Part shown: in pieces, positions 1 to 12,414 of the stretch
How the letters are laid out: every line of letters begins with the position of its first letter
Position numbering within the stretch: position 1 is the first letter of the stretch
Assembly (NCBI RefSeq): GCF_000004825.1
Contig: NW_008805094.1
Span: forward strand, 62,001 to 126,000
Length of the DNA stretch: 64,000 bases
Reading direction: 5' to 3'
Origin: Heterostelium album PN500
Taxonomy: Eukaryota; Evosea; Eumycetozoa; Acytosteliales; Acytosteliaceae
Translations under genes and position numbers: made by a program
The notes under the pieces: model-generated
The model's database searches: none
Seen by the model: only the letters and a program-made list of their open reading frames with translations
What the model was told of the DNA's origin: nothing

Positions 1-591
1 AACAAACGTAAGGTATCACTCTCCATCGCTATGTTGGGCAATCCATCTGTTGTCTTCTTGGATGAACCATCAACTGGTTGTGACCCAGAGATTCGTAGAT
101 TCATGTGGAATGTCATCTCTGAACTCGGTGCCAACAAGGTTATCATCATCACAACTCACTCGATGGAGGAATGTGAAGCACTCTGTCAACGTATCTCTAT
201 TATGAAAGACGGTAAATTCACTTGTCTTGGTTCGAATCAACATATCAAATCCAAGTTTGGTTCAGGTTACTCAATTGACATCAAATTCAAGAAAGAGTAT
301 TACGAAACTGGTATTAATATGGTATTGAGAGAGTTCCCATCGTCTTTCTTGCTGGATCAACACGATCTCATTGCCAACTTTGAACTTCCAAACAATACAC
401 ACAAACCGATCATGGTATCAGAGATCTTCTCTACTCTCCAAAATCAATTGGCACATATCATGGATGATTACTCTGTCAGTCAAACATCATTGGAACAAGT
501 ATTCCTCAAGTTGACATCATCCAAACACGAAGAGCGTCTCGATCAATATTCAGAAAGAGAAAGAGAAGGTGAGCAATTACTATATAATTGA
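1..591 (+). CDS. ABCA-type transporter, C-terminal end (5' part outside window)
   Basis: The frame is open from base 1 and stops at 589-591, so this is the 3' end of a gene entering from the left. It encodes the end of the second nucleotide-binding domain of an ABCA lipid-type ABC transporter: the tail of the signature motif ([11 protein letters not shown]), the Walker B with catalytic glutamate ([13 protein letters not shown]), the H-loop (ITTHSMEE) and the conserved C-terminal regulatory segment ending in [12 protein letters not shown]. It is a tandem paralogue of the complete gene at 2027-7009, with some stretches identical base for base. The family exports lipids or related hydrophobic substrates across internal or plasma membranes; the substrate cannot be read from the sequence. 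Confidence 0.93.
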   Translation, partial: NKRKVSLSIAMLGNPSVVFLDEPSTGCDPEIRRFMWNVISELGANKVIIITTHSMEECEALCQRISIMKDGKFTCLGSNQHIKSKFGSGYSIDIKFKKEYYETGINMVLREFPSSFLLDQHDLIANFELPNNTHKPIMVSEIFSTLQNQLAHIMDDYSVSQTSLEQVFLKLTSSKHEERLDQYSEREREGEQLLYN

Positions 592-2026
592 ACATTTTTT
601 TTAAATAATATTCTTTCAACAATAACTTAAATAAAATATATAATTAAAAACTTGTATTAAAAAAAACCAAAAAAAAATGTTTTCCTCAACAAAAATATAA
701 AAAAATCATAAAATTAAACAACAATTATTTGATTATAAAATTTTTTCAAATACAAAAATAAAAAGGTAAATATAATATTAGTTAGAGGTGTATCCTTAAA
801 AAAGGATATTAAAAGTTGTAACCCCAAAAAATTTGATAATCATTTGAATCATACACCAAAAAATATGAAAAAATCATAATATATTAAGCCTCAATCCAAA
901 AAAAACGACCAAAAGATTTTTAATTTAAAGATGCAAAAATTACAAAAAAAAAAGTTGTTTATACTACATTTTTTAAAGGGTAAAACTCGTAATTAGTTAA
1001 TGAAACATCAATTCGATATAAGATCTTTTTATGATGCTCAAACAATGTTTTTTGTGATTGTTATTGGGTTCATCCAAATTTATATTTGGGTTTGTGATAT
1101 ATAAAGTAAAAAAAAAATTAATTTAATGTTTTTGCAAAACACAACTGAACCTTTTTAATAAATTCGTTGAATTTAATTTATATAACCACAAAAAAAAGAT
1201 TAATTAAACAATCAGAATCGTCATTGTGCAATTACACAATACTGTGTTAAAGTCAGGAGAACTTCAAATAGTTGCAAAAAAATGAGTAGTTTATATTTTT
1301 TTGCAAAAAAAATGAAAAATTTTAATTGTAACCCCTAACTGATTTACCACTTTTATTTTTACTCGCTTTATTATTCAAGACTCAAATCATAGAGAGTGCT
1401 TAAAAAACCTCAATCTTTAAGAAACAATTTCTGTCAATAAGTATCATTAAAGTTTCTTGGGTTATAAGGAATCGATATAACTCCACTAAAATACACCACG
1501 AAACAAACCAAATCAATCTGATACAATACCCGTCGGTCTGTACACACGCAGACCTCATCAACCAACCATTCATAAATTACCCACCCCCACATACTCATTG
1601 TTCCAACCTATTTATTGTTCTCTATGATTCTCTTGACCCATCTATAATTATATTACCCCATTTTAATTTTCAGATAGTTGACCTATTTATATTTATTGTG
1701 ATTAAAGTATTTTTAATTAATTTTTTTAATTTAATTTTGGGTTAGAGTCAAATCTGAAGGTCAACCAGAAATTAGGAACTATTTCTATATATATTAAACT
1801 TTTAAAGTTGACTAATACAGAAATATACAATTTACAATATATAATAATCTTTAAACTAAATAATTTATAATTTGTATTATTTTAGGTTTTTTTTTTACAT
1901 TAGTTTTCTTTTACAGTTTTAATAGTAATATATAGTTATCTCAATATAAATATTTCAAATCTACTTGAAATATTTAAACTTTTTTTTTTTTATATTTTTT
2001 TATATCTTATTTGTTCTCATTAAAAA
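592..2026. other. Intergenic region upstream of the complete ABCA gene
   Basis: About 1.4 kb of AT-rich DNA without a credible open frame. It carries the 3' flank of the left ABCA gene and the promoter of the next one. Apart from a C/A-rich stretch near 1579 I see no gene, RNA or mobile element. Confidence 0.6.
1579..1594. promoter_or_regulatory. C/A-rich element resembling a dictyostelid G-box
   Basis: The run ACCCACCCCCACATAC stands out in an AT-rich promoter about 430 bp upstream of the ABCA start. In D. discoideum, G-box-binding factor recognises G/T-rich (complement C/A-rich) elements such as the CA-rich repeats of spore-coat promoters. The match is by composition only, so this is a weak call. 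Confidence 0.25.
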
Positions 2027-5000
2027 ATGGAATTTGGTAGTCAACTTAAAATTCTATTATACAAGAATTTGTTATTGAAAAAGAAATCCAAAGTTGGAAT
2101 CTGTTGTGAAATAGTATTCCCATTGGTAATAGTTGGTATTCTTTTTATGATTTTAGGTAAGTTATCTTTAAAATTATTACTTTATTTATAAATACTTATT
2201 TATATATTTATTTTTTAATATTTCTTTTATTAGGTTTAATTCAATCATTTAAACCAGATTATGATTTATCAACGGTTCATCCTTTAGCGTTTAGAGTTGG
2301 ATCGGATAATCAAATTTTATATGGTCCAACCCCATTGTCAGCTGACGAGGCTGCAGTCTTATTGAATTTACAAACACAAATCTCAGTGTTGGCTGAGATC
2401 TCTCTTAATGAGAGTCAGAGTTATTTCTTGCCATTCTCGAGTTCCACTGTAATGGAGGCATTCTTTGCCAATCATTCGAAATCAATTTTCGCAGGTATAT
2501 GGTTCAACAATACTGGTGGTGCATTGTCTTCCACCAATCCATTCAGTTACGCAATCAGAATGGATGCTGACAACACTCCAGCAACTGATGACCAATACAA
2601 CAAAGATGAAGATGCCAAAGAGTATACCTCATCAGGTTTTGAGTCACTCCAAGTTGCAATGGATCAATCTATTATGAATCATCTCGGTGTCAATGTTTCA
2701 CAAATTGCAGTCGGTTCCAAGCGTTATCCAAACCCATACAATGCAAATTGGCAATCTTGGAATGACGGTCGTGATGCTATCTACAAGAATGCAGGTGGTG
2801 TATTCATTACTGCTGCTCTCTTTATCTTTTCATTCCGTCTCATCACTGAGTTGGTCATTGAGAAGGAAACTAAAATTCGTGAGGGTATGAAAATGATGGG
2901 TATGAACGATCTCCCATATTTCCTCAGTTGGACAATCACTTCTTTGATGATTGGTATTCCAGTTACTTTAATAGTCTACATTATGAATAGAGCCAGTAAT
3001 TTAGTATACCATACAGATTGGGGAACTCTGGTAGTTTTATATCTTTTTTATTTATTCACTTTGATTCTCATTGGTTTCATTGCCAGGTATGTATATATTA
3101 ATCTCTTTATACTATTATTATTTATTAATACCTAATTTATTTATTTTTAAAATTAGTATTTTCTTTAATAATTCTAAATTTGCTGGTATTTTAACATTCA
3201 TTGCAGTTTTGGTATTGGCTGTTATTGGTATTTTCATTTCCAAAGCCGATATGTCAAAATCAGTTAAATATTTACTTTCTTTAATATCACCAATTGGTTT
3301 TGCTTGCGCAAACTATGAAATTGCTACCAAGGATTTGATTGATGTCATGGCTCACCCAACTAATAATACTTCTGTTGGAGGTATCATTTTGATGATGTTG
3401 GTCGACATTGTTCTCTATTTGGTAATCTATTGGTATTTGAATAATATTGTATCTGGTGAGTTTGGTACAAGCAAGCCATGGAACTTTTGTTTCAAGAAGA
3501 GCTATTGGATCTCTGAAAAGAAAGATCCATCTCTCATGTCAGCCGATCTCGAGTCGTTCGGTAGCAATGAAGATATTGAATCGATTCCAACAGAGGTTCG
3601 TAAGAATGTAACTGTTAGCATTCGTAGTCTTAGAAAGGAATTCCAAACTGGAAACGGTTTGAGAGTAGCCGTCGATGAATTGTCTTTGGATATGTATTCA
3701 GATCAAATTCATGCATTCCTCGGTCATAATGGTGCCGGTAAATCAACTACTATCGGTATGTTGACAGGTCTACTTCCACCAACTAGCGGTGATGCCTGGG
3801 TTCAAGGTTATTCTATCAACTCACAAATGAACAATGTACGTCGTACTCTTGGTGTATGTCCACAACACGATATCATCTGGAAAGAGCTAACCGTCTTAGA
3901 GCACTTGAAGATTTACGCCGCTTTGAAAGGATTGAGTGGAAAACAAGTCCAAACTGAAGCCGAGAAGATGGCTCAAGAAATTGGATTAGCTGAAAAGATT
4001 AATGCTCAAGCAGGTACTCTTTCTGGTGGTCAGAAACGTAAGCTTTGTCTCGGTATCGCATTCATTGGTCGTTCTGAAGTCATTTTCTTGGATGAAGTTA
4101 CCACTGGTATGGATCCATTGTCGAGAAGAGGTGTCTGGGATTTCCTTTTGAAATACAAGCAAGGTCGTACCATTATTCTCACAACACATTTTATGGATGA
4201 AGCTGATTTCCTTGGTGATCGTATTGCCATCATTTCACATGGTCGTCTTCGTTGTGATGGAAGCAGTCTCTTCTTGAAGAAGAAGTTTGGTATCGGTTAT
4301 CTCTTGACATTGGCCAAGATTCCAAATGCCTGCAACTCTGAAGGTGTTACAAACTTTATCCAACAACACATTCAAGAGGCAGTTGTACTCTCAGATGCTG
4401 GTACTGAGCTGAGTTACCGTCTTCCAACATCTTCAGTTGACCAATTCGTTCCATTCTTCAAGGCACTCGACCAACAAAAACAATATCTTGGTGTTGGTAA
4501 CTATGGTATCTCTGTTACCACAATGGAAGAAGTATTCCTTCGTATTGGTCAAGAAGGAAAGCATGGACATGGTGGACAATTCAATATCAATGCTAATGAA
4601 AATCACAATGAAGAGGCAATCAAGAGAGCAATCTCTACATCATCTGTCGGTGTCAGCTGGAAGCAACAGCTGAAGGGTCTCATTATCAAGAGATTACATA
4701 CCTCGAAGAAGGACTTGAAGAGTTTCTTCTTAACCATCTTGGTTCCAGCTGTTATTATTTGTTCTTCGATCGTTGTCTACAAGGAACTTCGTATCGATGG
4801 TGATTATTTCAACAATGTAACTGTGCCACTCACTTTCTCCAATGCCAACTACGACTCTTCCAATATCATTCCAATCAACGTTCCAGGTCACAACTACGAT
4901 ATCTTAAAGAATGCACCATATGGATCTGAACTCTTTGCCATTCCGTCGCCATATGATATGTCTGATTACCTAAAGAAGAACTTTGTCAACTCGACCAGTG

Positions 5001-7009
5001 CTCTCAATTTTACTCAACCAATTAGTGATCAACAACTTGCTTACAATGTTTATTACAACAAAGGTTACCTCCACGCAACACCAACACAAGTCAACTTTGT
5101 TCACGATGCTATCCTTAGAAACAAAACAAACATTGGTATTACAACATCGAGTGCTCCATTCCCACATGTACTCTCTGCCATTGAAGCGGCGGTCAGCTCT
5201 GTCGATATGAATGCAGTAGTATACTTTACCATACTCTTCATGGGTGGATATTCTTTGATGGCTGCATCGTTCGCTGGTAATATGTGTGTTGAACGTGTAT
5301 CAAACATCAAGCGTCTTCTTTACATCTCTGGTTGTAAGAAATACGTCTATTGGCTTTCCAATCTTCTTTGGGACTACCTCTTTGCTATTGTCCTTGTATT
5401 CATTGTCTCTGGTGTACTTGCAGGTGTTGAATCGCACTTTGCCGATCAATTCGGAATCATTCTCTTGGCTCAATTGCTCTTTGCTTTTGGTGCCATTCCA
5501 TTCTCCTACATTCTCTCATACAAATACACTACTCATGGTAAAGCAACTGGTGCCATATTTGGTATTCACTTTGGTATCGGTTTGGTCATGTTGATCACCT
5601 CGATCAATCTTCGTATCCAAACCATTGTAGAGCAAAGCTCAGGTATCCAAACTGCATCCGATGTTATTGACTACATCTTTTACGCTGTCTCACCAATCTA
5701 TGCTCTTGGACGTATCATGATTATGACTGTTAATTTCCCAGGAACAATGCGTCTTGGTCAATTCAAGATCGATAGCTACTGGGATATCAAGGTTTGTGGA
5801 GCTCCACTCATCTACTTGGCTGGACACGCTGTTGTTTGGACAATCTGGATTCTCCTCTTGGACTATGCTCCAGAGATCAAAGGTGCTTTGAAGAATCCAA
5901 AGAATGTGCAATCTCCAAAGGTACCAGATGATGAAGACAGTGATGTCACTTCTGAGCGTCAACGTCTACATACCTTGAAGGATAACGATGAAGTATTGGT
6001 CATGCGTGAACTTCACAAGATGTTCCCAGGTAAAGGAAAGAATCCAGCTAAGATTGCCGTTAACAATACCACCCTAGGTATTCCACGTGGTCAGACCTTT
6101 GGTTTACTAGGTATGAACGGTGCCGGTAAGACAACAACTCTTTCAATGTTGTCTGGTGATTTGGTTGCCTCTGCTGGTAGTGCAACTATCAATGGATTCG
6201 ACTTGATCTCTCAACGTTCAAAGGCTCTCAGATCGATTGGATCGTGTCCACAATTCGACGCTCTAATTCCATTGTTATCTGGTCGTGAACAACTCTGGCT
6301 CTACTGTCGTATCAAAGGTATTCCAGAGCATCAAATCGGAGAGACTGTTGAGGCATTCTTGAGTATGATGGATTTGCAAGGATTGGGTAACACCAACACC
6401 GGTGGTTACTCTGGTGGAAACAAACGTAAGGTATCACTCTCCATCGCTATGTTGGGCAATCCATCTGTTGTCTTCTTGGATGAGCCATCCAGTGGTTGTG
6501 ATCCACAAGTTCGTAGATTCATGTGGAATGTCATCTCTGAACTCGGTGCCAACAAGGTTATCATCATCACAACTCACTCGATGGAGGAATGTGAAGCACT
6601 CTGTCAACGTGTCTCTATTATGAAAGACGGTAAATTCACTTGCTTAGGATCAATTCAACACGTCAAATCCAAGTTTGGTTCAGGTTACTCGATTGACTTT
6701 AAGTTGAAGAAAGAGTACCTGGAGACTGGTATTGAGATTATCGAGCGTACCCTCCCAGGCATTGAGCTTTTGGATCGTCACGATCTTATCGTAAACTTTG
6801 AACTCCCAAGCAAGAGCGGTGGTCGTGATGTAAAGGTTAGCGATATCTTTGATGTAATCCAACAACAATTGCACTTCATGGTTGAGGATTACTCTGTCAG
6901 TCAAACATCATTGGAACAAGTTTTCTTGAAACTTACCTCTGCTACTTATGAAGCTCGTCTAAATCAACTTTCAGAATCTCAACAAAATCAACCATTATAT
7001 ATGAATTAA
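2027..7009 (+). CDS. Full-length ABCA-family ABC transporter
   Basis: Three exons, join(2027..2156, 2234..3086, 3157..7009), give 1611 residues. The start is an ATG in A-rich context; both introns are GT-AG and keep phase. Order: a transmembrane segment in the short first exon, a large luminal loop, a membrane block, NBD1 (Walker A GHNGAGKST near residue 517; signature LSGGQKRKL; Walker B VIFLDEVTTGMDP), a second half with loop and helices, then NBD2 (Walker A GMNGAGKTT near 1315; signature YSGGNKRKV; Walker [14 protein letters not shown]). Both ATPase sites look intact. This is the usual full-transporter layout of ABCA proteins, which move lipids. It follows a tandem paralogue and is convergent with the ROK kinase gene. 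The substrate is unknown. Confidence 0.95.
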
Positions 7010-7204
7010 AAATATAAATTCTTTTAAACATAAAAATAAATAAATAAATTTAAATAATTCTAATCTTTAATATTCAAAAAAGTTAAGTTTTGTAGATATG
7101 AAGAAAAAAAATAAAAATTTTGTGTATATTATAAATATGTGTTTTTTGCTCTATACAATTTATTTGAAGACTGTGTGATTGTTTTCTTTTTCCAAACTTT
7201 TACT

Positions 7205-8337
7205 TTAATTTTTCTCCAAGTGTGCTCTTCTTGCCAACTCTAATGCACCGACAATGCCTGCATTACTTCCAAAAGGTGATTGAACAATATATTTATGAAC
7301 ATTTTCTATAGAATGTGAAGAAATTATTTAGTTGGAATCATAATAAAAAATACAAAGAAAATATGAATGATCATACCTTTAGTTAAAAATTCGGATTTAA
7401 TATATCCATTTAAAATCTTTAATAGTTCATCACGAATAATTGGGTAGAGAATAGTTCGATTGAGCACTCCTCCACCCAATACAATGACTTGTGGCGACAT
7501 GATGCAAGTGATTGTTGCACACAACTCTGCCAAGTAGTGACCAACGATCTGCCAAACTGGATCATCATCGGGGATCACTGATAGTTTATCAGCTGTAACA
7601 CCGAGACGCTTTGATATTGCACCAGTGCTTACTAATCCTTCAATACAATTTCCGTGGAATGGACATGTTCCTTGGAATTGATCATCCTCCAACAACTTTG
7701 TACTGTTTTTTAGCGCATTAGAATTTATTGGTTCTATAACTATTAACATTGTTAACAACTTACAATATATGTCCACCCTCTGGGTGAACCAATCCATGAA
7801 TTGGTTTTTCGTTGGCGACCACTCCAACTCCTACACCGGTTCCGACGGTGATATATGCACACGAGCTAATGGCACCACGTTCATGTCTTCCGTGGAAGGT
7901 CTCAGAGATAGCAGCACCATTGACATCGGTATCAAACTTCTTTGGACATTGGAACTCATCGAACCATCCCAAGATGTTTGTGTTTCCCCACATTGGTTTC
8001 GGAGTGGTGGTGATGAATCCAAAAGTGCTACTCTTTGTATCGAGATCGATGGGACCAAACGAGGCAACTCCGATCGAACTGAACTTCTTTCCACGCAACC
8101 ACTCCAAAACGTTTGCCTTTGTTTCATCTGGTGTAGTAGTGGGAATCGACACTCTATCAACTATATTATCTGGGGTACCACTTGCAATTGCCAGTGTGAA
8201 TCCAGTTCCACTTTGTAGTTATATATAAAAGATTAAAAATTAATATTAACTTTGAATATGTTTGATATATCTAACATATATATAAAACAACAATACCCTG
8301 CTTCAACACCTGCATATACATGAGGATTTGAATCCAT
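7205..8337 (-). CDS. ROK-family sugar kinase (fructokinase-like)
   Basis: Four exons, complement(join(7205..7305, 7377..7702, 7764..8210, 8297..8337)), give 304 residues with all phases consistent. The N-terminus has the ATP/phosphate motif GVEAGGTGF; then DTDVNGAA with the catalytic Asp, GTGVGVGVV, HPEGGH and the ROK zinc site CPFHGNC, followed by the second nucleotide-binding stretch VIVLGGGVLNR and a C-terminal SNAGIVGAL. The Cys-x2-His-x-Asn-Cys pattern and overall length match bacterial fructokinases of the YdhR/GmuE type, which phosphorylate fructose with ATP; a different hexose or amino-sugar substrate is possible. ROK kinases are mainly bacterial, so ancient transfer is plausible, but three introns show it is now a resident gene. 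Confidence 0.9.
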
Positions 8338-9014
8338 TTCTATTAATTAAACTTGTTACTTTGTTATATTATAAAAAGAAAAAAAAAATGTAATGAAAAT
8401 GAATGTACTCCCAATGATTTAATGAAAATTAATTTTTTTATTATCTAAAAATATAAATTTTTTTTTGCACACAAACTTTAACCCCAATTTTATCAATACA
8501 TGGTTGGGAGCAAAAAAATTGGTGCAAAAAAACAAATAAATTCCACAAGCAAGATCATAAATCAAATGTGTAGAATTGAATACAAGATTTATCAACGAGA
8601 AACAAAAGATCGTATCGATTTATTGCAATTCAATATTCAATGTTTATATCTTGCAGGCAATTATATTGTTTGGTTTTTCAACATTTAGTTCGACAAAAAA
8701 ATTTTTTGTTGTGCATCTTTTCAAAAATTAATTAATAAATTGCAAAAAAAAACAAAAAAAATTGTGTGATGTTTTTTTTTTCATGAAAAAAAATTGAGGT
8801 GACAAACAATAGTAATAACTATAAAAACAAATATAACTTGTTTTTTGTGATAAATTTTAGTATATAATCATATATAATGTATAAATAAAAATAAAAAAAA
8901 ATAATATGATAAATAACAATATTAATAATATTAATGTGTATGTTCCAATAAAAATAAAGATTAATAGGATTAATAAAACCTACAACATTATTATACTAAC
9001 TTTTAATACCATCA
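8338..9014. other. Intergenic region between divergent ROK and TBCCD1-like genes
   Basis: AT-rich spacer. A 62-codon open frame at 8500-8688 has no recognisable similarity and biased composition, so I do not call it. The missing N-terminal exons of the TBCCD1-like gene are not visible here. Confidence 0.5.
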
Positions 9015-10298
9015 TTGAATGCCAAACAAAGAATACAACAATGTTCAATAGTTGATATATTTAAGAAAACGATTTTAAGAACAGAGAATGACTTTTATTT
9101 GAACGACGATAGCAGCAATTGTAATAGTAGCTTTAGTAGCAGTAGCAACAGTAGTAGTAGTAATAGTAGATTAGATTCACCAAGAAATACAAGAAATACT
9201 AGCAATAACAATAACAACAACAACAACAATAGTAATGGTGGATTATCACCTAAACTACAATCTGTTAATGGAACAGCCACCCCATCAAACAGTTTGAACA
9301 ACAACAACAACCATAATAATAGTTCAGATAGTAATAACATTGTACAACCAATCAAGTTGATGATAAACAACTGTAGAAAATCAAATATATATATACTGGT
9401 GAGCATTGCCATTACTACGATTAGCAGCTGTCATGACTGTACAATAGTCCTCGGACCATGTTGTGACTACATAGAGATGAGCGATTGTTCATCATTGACA
9501 ATCATTGCACTCACCAAAGGAATTAGAATAAAGTATGTAATCCACCAATACAATACTACTACTACTACTACAAACAAAACATATATAACTAACAATATTA
9601 AAAGATCATCAACCAATATAAATGTAAATATATGTACAAATCAAAAACCAATTATTAGTTCAGATTGCAGTGATATTAGATTAGCACCTTACAATACACA
9701 TTATCCAACGTTGGAAGCACAGATTCATCAATCGAAAATACAAACCAACCTCTCTAGCAACCTATGGGACTCTCCTTTAATATTTAAAACACCAGGAATT
9801 CCAACTGACTCTACAATAGATTCAACATCAACAACAACAACAACTACAACATCATCAAATCAACATCAGAGTAATAATCTCGACACAACATCAGAATTGC
9901 TAAAAAATCTAAATATAACCGACAATAATGGAAATAATAGTAATAATACATCATCTATATATTCTATCATTGAACCTGATGATTTCTATCCTTTTTCAGT
10001 ACCATTTTTAATGAAAGGAAAAACAAAAGTAAATATATTAACATTATAAAGATCAAGTTCAAAAATACTAACATCCATAACCTAGTCTAATCCATGCGAA
10101 TTACCACCTAAATATACTAAAAGCCTTGCAAGTAAAACCAACTCAATACAATCACTTCATAAGATGATTCAACAATCTACATCCGATCAGAAAATTAGAG
10201 GTCATATCATGCATTTAGTAGAGTCAAAGTTTCAAGATTGGTTAATTGAAACCGATAATGTTAGACAGATAAATGATTTAATAAATATGAAAAAATAG
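9015..10298 (+). CDS. TBCC-domain protein (TBCCD1-like), N-terminal half missing
   Basis: Coding pieces join(9015..9532, 9605..10028, 10086..10298); 9015 is only the first in-frame base after a stop, not a known start. The C-CAP/cofactor C-like beta-helix is clear: INNCRKSNIYIL, then CTIVLGPC, then after the first intron QKPIISSDCSDI and the TBCCD1 hallmark APYNTHYPTLE. The last exon supplies the family's C-terminal helix region (ESKFQDWLIET). TBCCD1 proteins act in centrosome and Golgi positioning. Human TBCCD1 has roughly 270-290 further residues upstream; only the short stretch just before the beta-helix (DIFKKTILRTEN) is present, followed by a poly-Ser/Asn insert. The gene may have an unseen far-upstream exon, or be a 5'-truncated copy. 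Confidence 0.72.
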
Positions 10299-11207
10299 AG
10301 TTTAAAATTAGAATAGATTTGTTTTTAAAACGGAGAGATCATTTTAAGATTTATTATTATTTTAGAATAATAAGTAAGTGGTATGAATTGTTTGAATTTA
10401 TTTGTTCCTTTAAAAGATTTTTTAAATGGTAATATTAATTTTTTTATACTCAAACAATAATAAATGTTGATTCAAAGTAAGCATCGCCAATAATATAATA
10501 AAAATGACAGTTTGATTTAATATCGACAAGATTAACTGTTTTTGGTAGAGGTACCCCTAATTCCACTTTTGTTTTTTCACCACTCTACCAATAGATTTTG
10601 AAATATAAATATAAATGGATAAAATTAACCAATCACACTGTACTGTATATATATATATATATATATATAAATTTATATAAAGATAGATATCATTCCTATT
10701 TAAAGTTTAGAATGAGAGATTGTACATCTCATTAGAAAATAATGGTAGTAATACACACTTTTTATTAAGAGATAAATTCGAACATTTCAATTAGGTTGTA
10801 CTTTTTTTTGTCTAAATTGGTAGGAGTAAAGGTTCCCCATAATTAACCCTTTTATTTATCATTTTAGATGAGAGTTTTTGAAAAACCCTATCTACACTAC
10901 ATTTCAATATTCTTGTACTACTGTTGAAGGAGAATCTCAAACAATACTGTAATTCAATCCCCACCTCTTAATACCACACACCATCAATGATATATCTTTT
11001 TTTTAATATTGTATTTATAAATCTAAAAAAATAAGAGGTACAATTGTTATGATTTAATATGGTAACAAATAATTAAATAAAAATGCAATAAATAGGGAGA
11101 TTAAATAGAGCAAACTATATTCAAACAAAATTATAATTTCATAAATTATATTCTATTTGTAATTAGTTATCTAGATATCTTTAAAACTATAATTAAAAAA
11201 CAAAAAT
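10299..11207. other. Intergenic region with a TA microsatellite
   Basis: AT-rich spacer between the TBCCD1-like and SDR genes. It contains a pure TA repeat at about 10646-10668 and no open frame that I can support. Confidence 0.6.
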
Positions 11208-12207
11208 ATGATGCAAAATAATATATCTGTTGAAAAGGTTTGGTATGTAACCGGTACATCTAAAGGTTTAGGATTGGTATTCGTAAAGAAGTTACTACAA
11301 AATGGATACAAAGTTGTTGGAACCTCTAGAGACAAACAACATTTGATTGATGCCGTCGGACCTATTGGAAATTCCTTTAATTTCTTGGCGGTGCAAGTAG
11401 AGTTGACTAATGAGGAGAGTATCAGAGCATCGTTTCAAGAAGCCATCGAGAGGTTTGGTCGTATAGATGTCTTGGTGAATAATGCTGGCTACGGAATATG
11501 TGGTGCACTCGAAGAGAATGCCGATGAAGATGTCCGAAAGAATTTCGATATCAATGTTTTCAGTGTGTTCAACATACTTCGTAATATTACTCCGATCATG
11601 AGAGAACAAGGTTCAGGTCAGATCTTTAATATCTCCTCAAAAGTTGGATTGATTGGATTGCCTGGAATAAGTGTTTACTGTGCAACGAAATTCGCTGTCA
11701 ACGGATTGACCGAAGCCTATGCAGCCGAAGTTAAACCATTCGGTATCAACGTTACACTGGTCTGCCCAGGAACTTTCAGAACAGAAATTCTAAATGTAAT
11801 TGTTAAACGATCGATCTTTAATGTTAATGTCAAATCTAACATTTATATTATTTTTTATATAGTCTGAATTTTATAATGATTACAAGAATAAGTTGGAACA
11901 TTATAAACCAATACATAATCGTTTGGAGTTTAATGACCAATATCTAAGTGGTAATCAGTGGGGTGACCCTGAAAAGTTGGCTGATCTCTTAATTGAGGCA
12001 TATGAATTGAATCTTACTCAGAAGGAGACTGGCAACTACATTGTTGTTGGTTCGGAGGCTTATCCCACAGTCAGAGCCAAACAAGAGAGATTCGTTAAAG
12101 ATCTTGACAAGTGGGAACCAATCGGTTCAAAAACTGATTATGAAGGTTATGATCATAGTACTTTTAATCAAAACCTACAAAATTTTATGTTAAACAAAAA
12201 TAAATAA
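11208..12207 (+). CDS. Short-chain dehydrogenase/reductase (classical SDR)
   Basis: Two exons, join(11208..11795, 11863..12207), give 310 residues. Two ATGs in a row open the frame; the first is used here. Motifs of a classical SDR in order: cofactor-binding TGTSKGLG (about residues 15-22), the NNAGYG motif, the catalytic Ser in NISSKVG, and the active-site YCATK with Tyr and Lys. The C-terminal exon (about 114 residues) fits the extended tail seen in SDR oxidoreductases. It should catalyse NAD(P)H-dependent reduction or oxidation of a carbonyl/alcohol; the substrate cannot be deduced. It lacks an obvious signal peptide, so a soluble cytosolic enzyme is likely. Confidence 0.9.
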
Positions 12208-12414
12208 ATATTTATCTGCTCAAATCTTTATCTTGAAAAAAAATTTTGAAAAACGCTAATTTTTATTTCAAACTTTTAAAAAAAAAAAAAAATTAATTTT
12301 TTGAAAAAAAAAAAAAAACGAACGAAGAAAAAGAATTTAATCATTTATTTTTATTCTATATCAAATTCATAAACAAATATTTTTATTTATTATATATTAA
12401 TAATTTTTTAAATA

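Noticed and set aside
229-238. tRNA B-box-like sequence GGTTCGAATC
   Set aside because: It lies inside the conserved ABCA coding frame and no cloverleaf can be formed around it.
7769-8228. Plus-strand frames of 138-149 codons opposite the ROK kinase
   Set aside because: The minus-strand kinase exons match a known family over this interval; the plus frames have no similarity.
8500-8688. 62-codon plus-strand frame as first exon of the TBCCD1-like gene
   Set aside because: It has no resemblance to the TBCCD1 N-terminus and no splice path leads in phase to 9015.
9095-9412. 105-codon minus-strand poly-Leu frame
   Set aside because: Antisense of the poly-Asn/Ser linker of the TBCCD1-like gene.
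9533-9604. Reading through this segment as coding in the TBCCD1-like gene
   Set aside because: It is 72 bases, open, but starts GTATGT, ends AAAG and interrupts the TBCCD1 alignment, so it is better as an intron.
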